From NCBI RefSeq assembly GCF_000004195.4, contig NC_030681.2:138387506-138451505 (forward strand): a stretch of 64,000 bases of DNA, written 5' to 3'. Shown here piece after piece: positions 1 through 10,735 of this stretch (position 1 is the first letter of the stretch; every line of letters begins with the position of its first letter). The notes under the pieces are model-generated. The model worked only from the letters and a program-made list of their open reading frames with translations. It was not told where the DNA came from and made no database searches. The stretch comes from Xenopus tropicalis (lineage: Eukaryota > Chordata > Amphibia > Anura > Pipidae). A program made the translations under genes and the position numbers.

Positions 1-3000
1 CATGCTGCATAGTAAAGCCTGACGGCCAGCACTTTAAGGCTTAATGCCACCTCTGCTTAAATATTTATCTGTTAAAGTGGGCTCCCCGCCAGAACTGTGT
101 GAATAGGAAATAAAACATTATTGCAGTTCAGCTGGCAGGGTTTAGTCGAGTCCGTCGCATACTGACAAGCAGTGCTACCGGTCTTCTGTCTCTGCACTTG
201 TTACCAAAAGCGGGTGGCCCTCGGCATACTCAGCTTAATAAAGGAGTTATTAACTTGGTACTAGTAGGTGCTAATATATATATATCTTTTTTCTTCTTTT
301 ATAGACATAAGCGCATTATTTACAAGAGGGAACTGAGTTCTAATGCATGAGAGCACCCTATCTGGTAAGAACATACATTTTCTTTGCTGTGAGAACTTTG
401 GACTTTGCTAATGTGACAGTATATGCTTGAGACCTCTCGCTCCCATGGGCCACCCTATTCACCCAGGCCAAACCCCATTGCTCCCATATCAGGCCCTCTG
501 CCCAGACCATGACCTGTTCCTTTCTGGACTATGCCCATGCTACACCATCAATGGGGGGTATAAATATGGTTGACGCCAGTGGCGTAAATGTAGAGGAAGC
601 AGAACCTGCAAGTGTGGCTGGGCCAAGAGTGTGGGGTCTGCTTCCTCTATAGCTGTAGAGACATCCACGCTCTCCTACCTAAAAGCCAGCAGGCAGGGAG
701 AGGGGGCACAACCAGCTGGGGGGCAAGATGTGTGTGGGGATTACAGTGTGCCAGGCCCCTCTGATGATTATTTTGCGGGGGTACCGGCGCCATATATTTA
801 TACAACTGATGGTCTCAACATCAGTGGCTTTAAAATGCAGTAGCTGAAGGCTGACGTGCCATTGGGGGTTAATGTGCCAGGAGTCCCATGGTTTAACCGA
901 TGCTGCAATCTAGCCTTGTGAAGCCGAGGTTAGTGTACAGATTTCATCCTGTATCTTCAGCATTAAGTAAACATTTTTATTAAATCAAACATTTTCATGG
1001 TTTATTGGACTCATTTGGACCTAGTAGCAAGTTCCCTTTTATGTCCCCTGATCGGCATACGAGAGCTGACAAATGACACTAATTGCTTGCCACTGACAAG
1101 GCTGACATACCTGTACTTGTAGACATTAAAATGACGTTAATGTGACATATTCATGCCCCTGGGCTTAATTACTGTGCAACACAGAGATGATACTATCGGT
1201 AACCGGTTCCGCTCATTGTGCTACAAGCCTGTTACAGCTCGTTGTGTTGAATGTGATGTTCAAGCTTAATAAGCAGACTCATCTAAGAAGCCAAGGAGAA
1301 TTAAAAGCATGGCTGCTAGTATTGGAAATATTTGGTGCTTTCCACTTTTATTTCCCCCATTTTGCACTTAATGAATCCTGAGCCGGTGCCGAATGACTGA
1401 TTGAAACTGTGAGTGACAGAGTGTTCTCGGTGCAGCTGAGGGGAGCTGGGTAATAATCCACACCGAGTGAATGGGGGGGCACTACCTGTCTCCTGCTGGA
1501 ATTACTGGGTCATACAATTTCATTCAGCTGGCGAGGGATGCCACACCAAATGTTTTGTTAGTGATAGAAAAGTCTAATATATGGACAGCAGGGGAGCAAA
1601 AATGTGTACGGGAGAACTGCGACACTGTGCAAAGAAAAACCTTTTCATCCATGTTGTTCTTAGTGCTCATTTAGTTCTGCACAAGCAGTGGGCAACTTCC
1701 ATTTTTCCCAGTAATGAGATGCTCGTAAAACCACTTTTTTGCAATTTGACGCAAGTACCCTTCATTAAAGGTATGTGCCACATATAGTTGTGCTTGGCGC
1801 CACTTAATCCTTCTGTTTCAATTCAAGAGCTGCTGCGCCTATTGACACAGGGGAACCCTGGAGCTACCACCACCTCCTGACCAGGGTAGAGTCCTGCATC
1901 GGGTTGGGTACCCTTGGGATGCCCACAAAGAGGTTGTAATCTACTTGATGTCCTCACTGTGCAGATAACCCACGGGTACCCAACACGCTGCAGTAGGGTG
2001 GATATTTAGGGGATAACAAATGACAGTATACTTTTTGCAACATAAAAATGATTGATGTGTAGCATCACTTCCTGTTTATGTGACGTCACTTTTGGTTGGT
2101 TGATAAGAATGTGGGTAAGCGGGTGTGGGTCAGGCTTTAGGGTAAGTGGGTAGTGGGTGTGGGTTGGGCACGGGTCTGAAAAAACAGAGCCACACAGGTG
2201 TGTACTCCAAGGTTCCCTTTGCGCCCTCAGTAGGCACAGCACACTCGCCTAAAGAAACAGACAGACATACAAACAGTGGGAATTATGCCAGATGGATTTC
2301 CACACAATTGTTTCCAGGTTGTGATCAAACTCGCACAGTTGCGATTTTACCAAATCGGACACAGTCAGATGCAGCACGACGCCTGCTTGCGGCCGCAATA
2401 ATGCTTGCATTCTAGGAAAGAACGCCTTATTGTGAGAAAAAAAACATACTGATTATGCATGAAAATGCATTTTGCCCACTGGGTCTGCGGGTGGGAATGA
2501 GCCCTTTTGTGTGTTTGCTCTGTAGGGATGCGTCCGATCCAGAATTCGGAAGTTAACCCAAACCCTTGAAGAACCATGACTCTAAGCTACTGGCTGAATA
2601 CAACGTTTTTTTTTAATAATTTTTCACTTTTTTTGAATGTTTCTTGTATAAAGTACAAATTAGGGTTCATATTTGGTTTGTAATTAAGTCAGATTTTATA
2701 TTCTGTGCATGCCTAGTGTAAAATACCCTGCAGGGGCAAGTTTAATATGTGTATATATTAGGCCCACTGGTCCCTTCTGCACTAGTCTGGCGCCTGGCTT
2801 ATCCTGCCCCTGGGGATATTGTGTATATCTGTAACTTTGGGTGCCCTGCACCCCAGCAATGCTCTCTGCATAGAAGGAGCTGGGCAGGGGTTGGCTCAGA
2901 GGCTATATATGTATAACTTGCAAACACCCACATACACAATTTTTTCGTTGGGTTTCAGATTCCCTCTACGATATGTGGTGTGTAGGTGTAGCTTCCCCTT

Positions 3001-3720
3001 AGGAAATGTAACATGGCAGAGTACCTAATTCCTGTATAATCATGCAAAACCTCAGTTTATAGCTAATGATATGTTGGGGAGCAATAATCATATGATCTCT
3101 AGGTACAGACCTCTAGTTATAGTGTTCCTGTATAATTTGCTGATTACCATAGTGACCCTCTCCCCCGAGCATTTGTTTGGGTGGTGATAAAACATATTTA
3201 ACAGGTTGTCATGGGCACAAACAGCAGAGCAATGATTCATTGGACGGGCAGAGAGAAGCGCCGTACTGTCAGACATACACAGCAGTCTAGCAGGCAACCT
3301 GGGTACGTTGATGATTTACTGCGCTCATGAACCTACATTTTAGGCAGGCAACTTCCAAAGATGTAGTACGGCTACAGCATTTATGCATACATGTTAGTGT
3401 TCAGGTTCCTTTAATTAGAGGAAAGGATATTGTTTCTTATGAATAAGGTGAAATTTACAAGGATATGTCAATAATAAATTGAATTTTGAAAACATTAATC
3501 ATAGTGTCATTGTGGCATCACTAGGTACAAACAATGCATCTGCAGTGGTGAGGCGCGTTACATATTGCAAACAGAGAACATGGACATCAGTGCATTATGA
3601 AGTCATGGGGCAGTGGACGCCTTGGTTTCCTTTTATTTGGTGCTCTTAGTTGGCACAAAATAATTTGTGGAAGGGTCCAGAGCATTAATGGAACCCTTGA
3701 CTAATTGGTTGTCAAAGATA
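1..3720. other. Non-coding DNA with repeat fragments
   Basis: No open frame here resembles a protein. Pieces of dispersed repeats include a hAT-like end (cagtggcgta at about 580, repeat to about 800), a G/T-rich repeat with repeated gggt words at about 1880-2190, and the left end of the tagggatg hAT MITE at 2523. The rest appears single-copy and is either hpcal1 upstream intron or flanking DNA. Confidence 0.5.
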
Positions 3721-3734
3721 GACTTTCTAATGCC

Positions 3735-4150
3735 CAACAGTGCAAAGACCCCCCCTTATCAAAAGAAACACCAGATTTCTTGTCTTCTTTTGTGTAAACA
3801 TGTTCTTCAGTATCAGACTTCCTCTCTCAGAAAAATCCATCATTCCCGGGGGCCAGAGTCTGTGCAGCTCTGTCCCTTCTCCTGCTCCCCCCTCCCGTGA
3901 GAATTCATAAAACTCTCTCCCCCTCCCTTAGGAATGTGTAATCTGAGCTACCAGCCTCTAGAGCTACAGCAGGAAGCTACTGAGACCAAGCTAAAATGGC
4001 AGCTGCTATCTTAAACAAATGGATGGAGTTTCTAGGGCAGTTTTCTCAGGTATGATAAAGCTTTCTGCAGAATAAATATGGTGTTCTAGGTGGCACTAAT
4101 GTGGTGAATCTATTGGCAGTAAAATTTTCTTTCTTCTTTAAAGGAGGCTT
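3735..4150. mobile_element. MITE of the TTAA / AGGAGAAGGAAAGG family (diverged copy)
   Basis: Shares long stretches with 45480-45960: the 'cccttatcaaaagaaacac' word, 'tgtgtaaacatgttcttc', 'ctgagctaccag' and 'aaaatggcagctgctatctt'. It ends in a decayed form of the family terminus (ttctttcttctttaaagg). The family is non-autonomous and has no ORF. The left end has lost its terminal repeat. Confidence 0.6.
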
Positions 4151-4159
4151 GTTAACTTT

Positions 4160-5360
4160 GTCGTATTTTTTAAACTTTGTCCTAAAGTTTACATTGTTTG
4201 GCCTACTTTGTATTACACATTGTGTGCCTACAAGAAGCACAGGCAGAAGGTTTGTCTACCTTATAAATAATAACAGTTCCATGGGAATAAATAAATGTGA
4301 GTTTATTTTACAAAACCAAATCTAGTTTGTGTGAAATCCAGCCTTCTGCCAGTTTTATATAATATTATTTTATTTACTATGCTTCCTTTCTCTGTATAAA
4401 TGACTCCTGGTGCCGAGTCGCTGTGTTTTACTACTGCATAAATCTGCTCCTTAGGTTCGTTAGCTTCTCATTTGTTAGGGAGGCATAACTCGCCAGATAT
4501 CTTGACAGGTATCTTTGTAACATGGAGTTCCATTGGTTTATTTATATTCTGTTATTGATTATGCTGCTTGTTTGACTGTAAATAATCACCGACCATAAAT
4601 ATTAGGTTCTTGCTTCACTCCATGCGTCCGGGGTGAATGTATTTGTTATGACGGACAAAGTTTATATGCAAGCCTAGACAGTACTCATTTTAAACCCAAT
4701 ATAAAAGCAGCAATAAACCTAGTGTAGGGTATTTATATAGGGTTTTAATTTTATATAAGGGGAGAGAGGCTCCCATCTGGAGCTGGCCATTAAGGGCCAC
4801 AGTACAATTTTTTGGATTATATGAGGTTGACTAATGTATATATTAGGAACTGACAGGGCAACAACCCATTCCACATGGACCACTTCCATTCTGCCCAGAC
4901 CATGTACCACTGTCCCATATGGGTGACTCCCAAATCATCTGCAAGGGTTGACATGTCTGGACTCCCTGAGTCTTCTCATAACCTGTATAAAGAGACGACA
5001 TTAATCAATGCCAGCACAAATATTATTTCTGTAATATAGGCTATTCTACTGTTGTTTGGGCATATTAAGGAGGAACTGGTCTTTAGTTCATTGGGTTTCT
5101 AAATTATAAACCTTTTGTTCAGCAATTATTTCTAGTATGTATTTAAAATAATGGTCTGATTGCTAGGTAAGCTAGCTTAACCTAGTAACCAGACAGTGGT
5201 ATGAATGATGGCCAGCTGAAGATGAATACTGGAAAATCACACTCGCTGTACATTTTAGGTTGGAGAAATACAGATTATCATCATCATCATCATTATTATA
5301 AAATGTATATTTAAACATATAATGTTATAACAACAAGGGGTCTTAGTGTAGCCAATGGAT
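4160..5360. other. Single-copy-looking AT-rich DNA
   Basis: I see no gene and no recognised repeat apart from a short (ATC)n run at about 5277-5297. Confidence 0.4.
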
Positions 5361-5363
5361 AGT

Positions 5364-5364
5364 T

Positions 5365-5405
<41 letters not shown>
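5364..5405. repeat. (GATA)n microsatellite
   Basis: About ten pure GATA units directly adjoin the 34-bp array that follows, whose own unit begins with GATAGATA. The microsatellite is a likely seed of that array. Confidence 0.95.
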
Positions 5406-6127
5406 GTCAGTATGGGTCTGTATGTGAGTGGATAGATAGGTCAGTATGGGTCTGTATGTGAGTGGATAGATAGGTCAGTATGGGTCTGTATGTGAGTGGA
5501 TAGATAGGTCAGTGTGGGTCTGTATGTGAGTGGATAGATAGGTCAGTATGGGTCTGTATGTGAGTGGATAGATAGGTCAGTGTGGGTCTGTATGTGAGTG
5601 GATAGATAGGTCAGTATGGGTCTGTATGTGAGTGTATAGATAGGTCAGTGTGGGTCTGTATGTGAGTGGATAGATAGGTCAGTATGGGTCTGTATGTGAG
5701 TGGATAGGTCAGTATGGGTCTGTATGTGAGTGGATAGATAGGTCAGTGTGGGTCTGTATGTGAGTGGATAGATAGGTCAGTGTGGGTCTGTATGTGAGTG
5801 GATAGATAGGTCAGTATGGGTCTGTATGTGAGTGGATAGATAGGTCAGTATGGGTCTGTATGTGAGTGGATAGATAGGTCAGTGTGGGTCTGTATGTGAG
5901 TGGATAGATAGGTCAGTATGGGTCTGTATGTGAGTGGATAGATAGGTCAGTGTGGGTCTGTATGTGAGTATATAGATAGGTCAGTATGGGTCTGTATGTG
6001 AGTGGATAGATAGGTCAGTATGGGTCTGTATGTGAGTGGATAGATAGGTCAGTATGGGTCTGTATGTGAGTGGATAGATAGGTCAGTATGGGTCTGTATG
6101 TGAGTGGATAGATAGGTCAGTATAGGT
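5401..6127. repeat. 34-bp minisatellite, about 21 units
   Basis: The unit starts gatagataggtcag and continues tatgggtctgtatgtgagtg. Copies are nearly identical. The main variants are TATGGG versus TGTGGG at one position, a unit short by four bases (near 5705) and single changes such as AGTGTATA. High identity implies recent growth and probable length polymorphism. Confidence 0.97.
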
Positions 6128-6198
6128 TTGTGGGTGCTGGGTTTACTGGGAGGGGTTGAACTCAATGGTTGTCTTTTATCAACCCTATGTAACTATGA
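6121..6198. mobile_element. Possible LINE 3' end
   Basis: The word ggggttgaactcaatggttg, followed by tatcaaccctatgtaactatg, resembles the 3' terminal sequence of LINE-type repeats common in frog and fish genomes. It abuts the minisatellite, so that array may have grown at or within the element. The family assignment is from memory. Confidence 0.4.
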
Positions 6199-6402
6199 AA
6201 GAATATGTAATCTGAGCTACCAGCAGCTAGAGCTGGAGCACGGAAGTAAAATGGCAGCTGCTATCTTAAACGGATGGAGCTTCTAGGGCTGTTTACTCAT
6301 GTAGGGTAAAGCTTTCTACAGAATAAATATAGTGTTCTAGGTGGCACTAATGTGGCTAATCTATTGGCATTCAAATGCCAAAATGCCTTTCCTTCTCCTT
6401 TA
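6198..6402. mobile_element. Half copy of the TTAA / AGGAGAAGGAAAGG MITE family
   Basis: Matches the right half of the copies at 3.9-4.15 kb and 45.73-45.96 kb (ctgagctaccagcagct, aaaatggcagctgctatctt, ggtaaagctttct) and ends at the terminal word ctttccttctcctttaag. Confidence 0.7.
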
Positions 6403-7392
6403 AGAGCCACAGGTGCTGGTACTGTATTGTCTGACTCTGCTCTTATGCTTGGACCTTTCATTGTGACTTTACAAGGCACAGAGGAGAATAACATTGAGAA
6501 ATCTTTCCTCAGCGTAACAAGATGCACAGGTATCCGTCACACTGGCTGAATTTTCATTCTCAGTATTGAGGGATATCATTGTTCTGTTCATTGACCCAAA
6601 GCAAAACAAATGTTTTACCTTCAGAACCAGAGCAGAAAATCTCAGAACCATAAAAGTAACAAATAGAATCATCATTCCCCCATCAGTCACGGTCATGGAT
6701 CCCTTTGGTCTTTTAGCAGTTAGGCTTTCAGACACGGCCGGAGTTGAACACTCAATTATTAGTCAAGCAGGAAGAGCCTTTAAGCCGTTAAGCCACTAAC
6801 ATTTACTTAGCAAAGGGCGGCTGTAAATATGTTTTATTTATTCAAGTGCAAACGCATTTCTGGAAAGCAGCGCCTTTGATTTAGCTTTATTATTCCTTTC
6901 CTGGCAGAATCCGTATGGTAATTTGTGCGAAAAAGAACCGCGTTCTGTTAATCACCGATCAGCCATAAAAGGCCCGGGAGCTGTTACTTTTACTGCTAAT
7001 GAGCAGTAATGTTTTATGTACAGGAGAGTTTTAGGGCTTTCAAGAGAGTGGCAGACAAATGGATACGGCATTAATTGTAATTCATTAGTCATTTAAAGTT
7101 CCCTGTGTTTTTGTGTTTAATTCAAAAGTAACATTTTAGAGCAGGAGGGAATATCCTTGTAAGGTGTCACTTGATCAGAAAGAGATGGTCTTTATTTCAA
7201 AGAACATATTTAATAAAAAAGGGTTGAGAATGAATTTTGTTTTGCATGGGTTTTATATGGCTGGAAGACAGTGATTCGTAACCAAAACAATGATTTATTG
7301 AACAATAGCAAACAGTAGATCTTGATTAAAGCCATGGTGGGGCAATAGGGTGAGTGGTATAGCAAAGGTTAAGCATATTACAGTGCCTCCCA
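6403..7392. other. Non-coding DNA, includes a candidate conserved block (6830-7120)
   Basis: No gene or repeat is recognised. The part around 6830-7120 has no repeat signature and carries a cluster of homeodomain-type words (cattaattgtaattcattag) at about 7068-7088. Whether it is conserved cannot be told from one sequence. Confidence 0.3.
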
Positions 7393-7660
7393 TACCTACT
7401 TATTATTATTATTATTATTAACATTTATTTATAAAGCACCAACAAATTCCGCAGCGCTGTACAATAAGTGGGTTACATACATTGGACATACAGAGTAACA
7501 TATAAAGCAATCAATAACCGATACAAGAGGTGAAGAGAGCCCTGCCCAAAAGAACTTACAATCTACAAGGAGACATACAGAGTAAAATATAAAGCAATCA
7601 GTAACCGATACAAGAGGTGAAGAGAACCCTGCCCAAAAGAGCTTACAATCTACACGGAGA
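7393..7660. repeat. Dispersed frog repeat (gcagcgctgtacaataa type) with internal 87-bp duplication
   Basis: A (TTA)n run leads into atttataaagcaccaac and gcagcgctgtacaataag, a widespread amphibian dispersed repeat. The segment 7485-7571 is repeated in tandem at 7572-7658 with few changes. Relatives occur at 11120-11265, 61985-62140 and, inverted, 62240-62335. Confidence 0.7.
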
Positions 7661-10150
7661 AAGGGTTGAGACACAAGGTGTACTTAGAAGCTAGAATGTG
7701 TCTAGAATTAGTCTCCATACCCCTCTATATAATGGATCCCCTCTAGTAGAAGCCTCTCAGGAATAACACTAGTCCAAGTCCCAATGGATAAATAACTGCA
7801 CACTACTTCTCACTGGAGCCCAAAACTGCTCTTGCTACATTGGCCAGTCTAACTCATAACTTTTACAGGCTGTGACACAAAGAGCTATCCACTGCCTTTA
7901 CCTGGTGTAGTGGGTCCCTGCAGAGATGCCAACCAGGATCCAAAGGGATCCAGAAGCATATTGGCCACACCCTGATCTTTTACAGCCCCAACCCCCTCTC
8001 CCAGCTCTGGATCTTCAGTTGGATATGGAAGGACTTTGGGTGATGATTCTATGCATCACAATAGAGTGGGTAAGACCTGACAGCAGGTGAAGGACATGCA
8101 ACTGTGGGTGACTGGGTGAGGTGGGATTAAATCAGGGTGACTGCTAAAAAAAAAATTCATACTTGTCTGTCTCTGTTCCTCCCTCTTCACTAAAGATGTT
8201 ACTCTCTTGGGTTCCGAAGCTTCTTACCAGGGGGCTTATGTTGCGACCAGAGAGAGACATATGTACCCCTGTCCTCTGGACAGGAAATAGTCATTAGATT
8301 TCCTCCCACTGGGCAGAGATAACAGAACCTGATCTTCCTGAGCCGTAGGGGGAATTAACCCTTTGGGTTCCATGCTATTCTTTTGCACAGATCATACATA
8401 TCCTTCATGCAAAAAAAAACCTTACGATTCAATTTTATACTGTATTAATAATAGATCCTGCTTGAAAGCCTTTTCCTGTAGATTGAATTTCATACATCTT
8501 ATTTATATGCTGTAGCTAGCTTTAATAACCATGGCTGCAGAATCTGCCAGTCTGTGCCCTGTGTGCCTCCTTCAGTCAGAAGATACAGGCTCTTCAGTGT
8601 TTGGAAAACGGAGTAAAATAAAGCATTTTTCTTTCTTTCTCATGTAGAAATGAGTACCAGGCAGCAATGGTTTCCGCTCAAGGCTCGCTGTTTCATATGT
8701 CATATTCAAAGGGAAAAGCTCTGGATAAGTAAAAGCCACCTTAAGGGCACGCTGGGCTGCAGCTGTTTAAAGTTTAATTTCTTTCCATTTTATTTTCATT
8801 TTTAGCATTCCCCAGCCCTGGCCTCACTTAACCTACCGAGTACTATCGTTCCACCCATGGCACTTTCCATTGTGGCCAGCTGCCTTTTGCTGCTTACAAA
8901 AAGTGTTTTTGTGTAAACTGATCGGTGTGTTACCTGTATCTGAATTCATGAATAAGGGAAATGAATGAAGGGAATTGTACTTTGCCTTTAGTACTGAGCT
9001 GGCAAACAATGAGCATCCAAAAACTGGTTGCCATTATAAGACTAATTTGGACCATGGGAAAAAGGGAGAGGTTTCTAATTACATTAAATAATTAACAGAC
9101 ATTAAGGGATAATATAACCCCTTTTATTTTTTTACAGGAGTCCATTGACTAGGGCCAAATACCCTTCTTGCCTGGTTTGCCATGGTTTTTGTTATTTCTT
9201 GCACCAAACAAGAAACTGAAATAGCTTTTTCCTGGTTCTGCCAATTCACTGCTGAGAAGTAGGTAGGAAAGTGAAATAGCAGTCAGCCATTAAGCACTTT
9301 GTATAATATATTCCTTATCTCAAAGCCTAACAATGGCTACAGCTGGGGGAAGGGAGGGGTTTGTTTATACAAAACCTGTTGATTCCATTTGAATAAATAA
9401 CCTGTTTATAGGGGAAAACCATATCCTTGTTGGTGATCTGCACAATACCTGCCAAGTTGTGGGTACTTACATAGAGATGGTATGACACAGTGAGGGGTTG
9501 GTCCCATAGCAGCTGTCAGCACTGAGCAATGGACTTGGGACATTTCTCCAAGGCCCAGCAATGTCAACTAAGAGCAGTGGACGAAAGAGAGGGCTCACTA
9601 TGTAGGAGGCTGCTGACTGCAAATAGAATTAACCCCTGAGATGACAGTTGAGGATCCCTGAAGGAGCTGGCTCTTCCTATTACATTTGTACAGCCTTTTA
9701 GTTCCCCCTTAACGTAGAATGGATTGTTCTATCTGACCTACACTAGCTTTATTGGCCTTATGGGTATTTTTTTTTAATTTCAGAGTTCAGAGATAATTTT
9801 ATGTGAATGTTTTGCTGATGGGACATTTCCTGATATTGTTCTAGTAATTGTGCTTATGAACGCTGTGAGGATAGCTTTCCTCTGAGGAAGGTCACGTTAT
9901 GGTTACAAGGATATGGGTATTAGACGGTTCCAAGCCCTCCTTAAGTCACATTGTGCTTGCATAGGGAACAATTAGGGTTTCATTTGGAAAGGACTTTATG
10001 CAGCTTTTGTGTCTGGGTGACACGTCCCCTATAAACTAGCCTCAACATGTACTGTCCCAGCTTTCTCTTTCCGTTAACAATTACTGCATATTAGTTCATT
10101 TAAGCACAGGGCAGCCTTGCTAAATATACTGTGTTTGCGAAAATAATTTT
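7661..10150. other. Non-coding DNA without recognised genes
   Basis: Mostly single-copy in appearance. A stretch at about 8560-8830 lacks repeat signatures and could be conserved, but nothing in the sequence proves function. Confidence 0.35.
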
Positions 10151-10153
10151 ATA

Positions 10154-10173
10154 AAAAAAAAAAAAAAAAAAAA
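10154..10173. repeat. Poly(A) tract
   Basis: About 20 consecutive A. No adjoining element or target duplication was identified, so it is not a demonstrable retrocopy tail. Confidence 0.9.
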
Positions 10174-10439
10174 TTAATTTGGACTTAATTTGGAATGTGT
10201 TTTCTTGTAGGGAATCATTTTGCGTAATTATTTTAAATGGATTCTGTGATTTTTATGGTGTACTTTTTACTTCCCTGTTTACATAGCAAATAATTCACTC
10301 TGCCATTTAAAATTTTATTCTGGAACCAACAAATGTTTTTATCTGTAATATTGGTGTGTAGGCGCCATCTCAGTGCCTTGTGCTTTTATGGTGCTTGTGT
10401 TGCTCTCCAAGTCTTTTTATATTTGACGGTGGCTCACAA

Positions 10440-10735
10440 GTAAAAAAAAGGTTGGGGACCCCTGCTGTAAGCAATGTTTTTCCATTTGCTATAATGTATA
10501 AATAGTTGTGCAGTGGGCAGCTTCTTGTTGCAGCTCCTTATCATTCCCAACTTCTGTCTGTTGATTCCTGGGGTGTCCAATACAAAGGGGGTTTTTACCA
10601 TAGAACAACAAGCTGTAGGTAAAATTAGTCCCTGTAAATATGCACAATGGCACAATGAAATCCTAGCAAAAAGGGAAAGTTGTGCTCAACTACTACATTT
10701 TAAACCATTAAGCAGGGGTGCAATGAAATCCTAGT
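10440..10735. mobile_element. Fragments of dispersed repeats
   Basis: A short hAT-like end (ggttggggacccctgctg at about 10449) is followed at 10670-10730 by a repeat word (aaagggaaagttgtgctcaa, then ttttaaaccattaagcaggg). That word recurs at 21900-21965 and 56727-56795. Confidence 0.5.
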
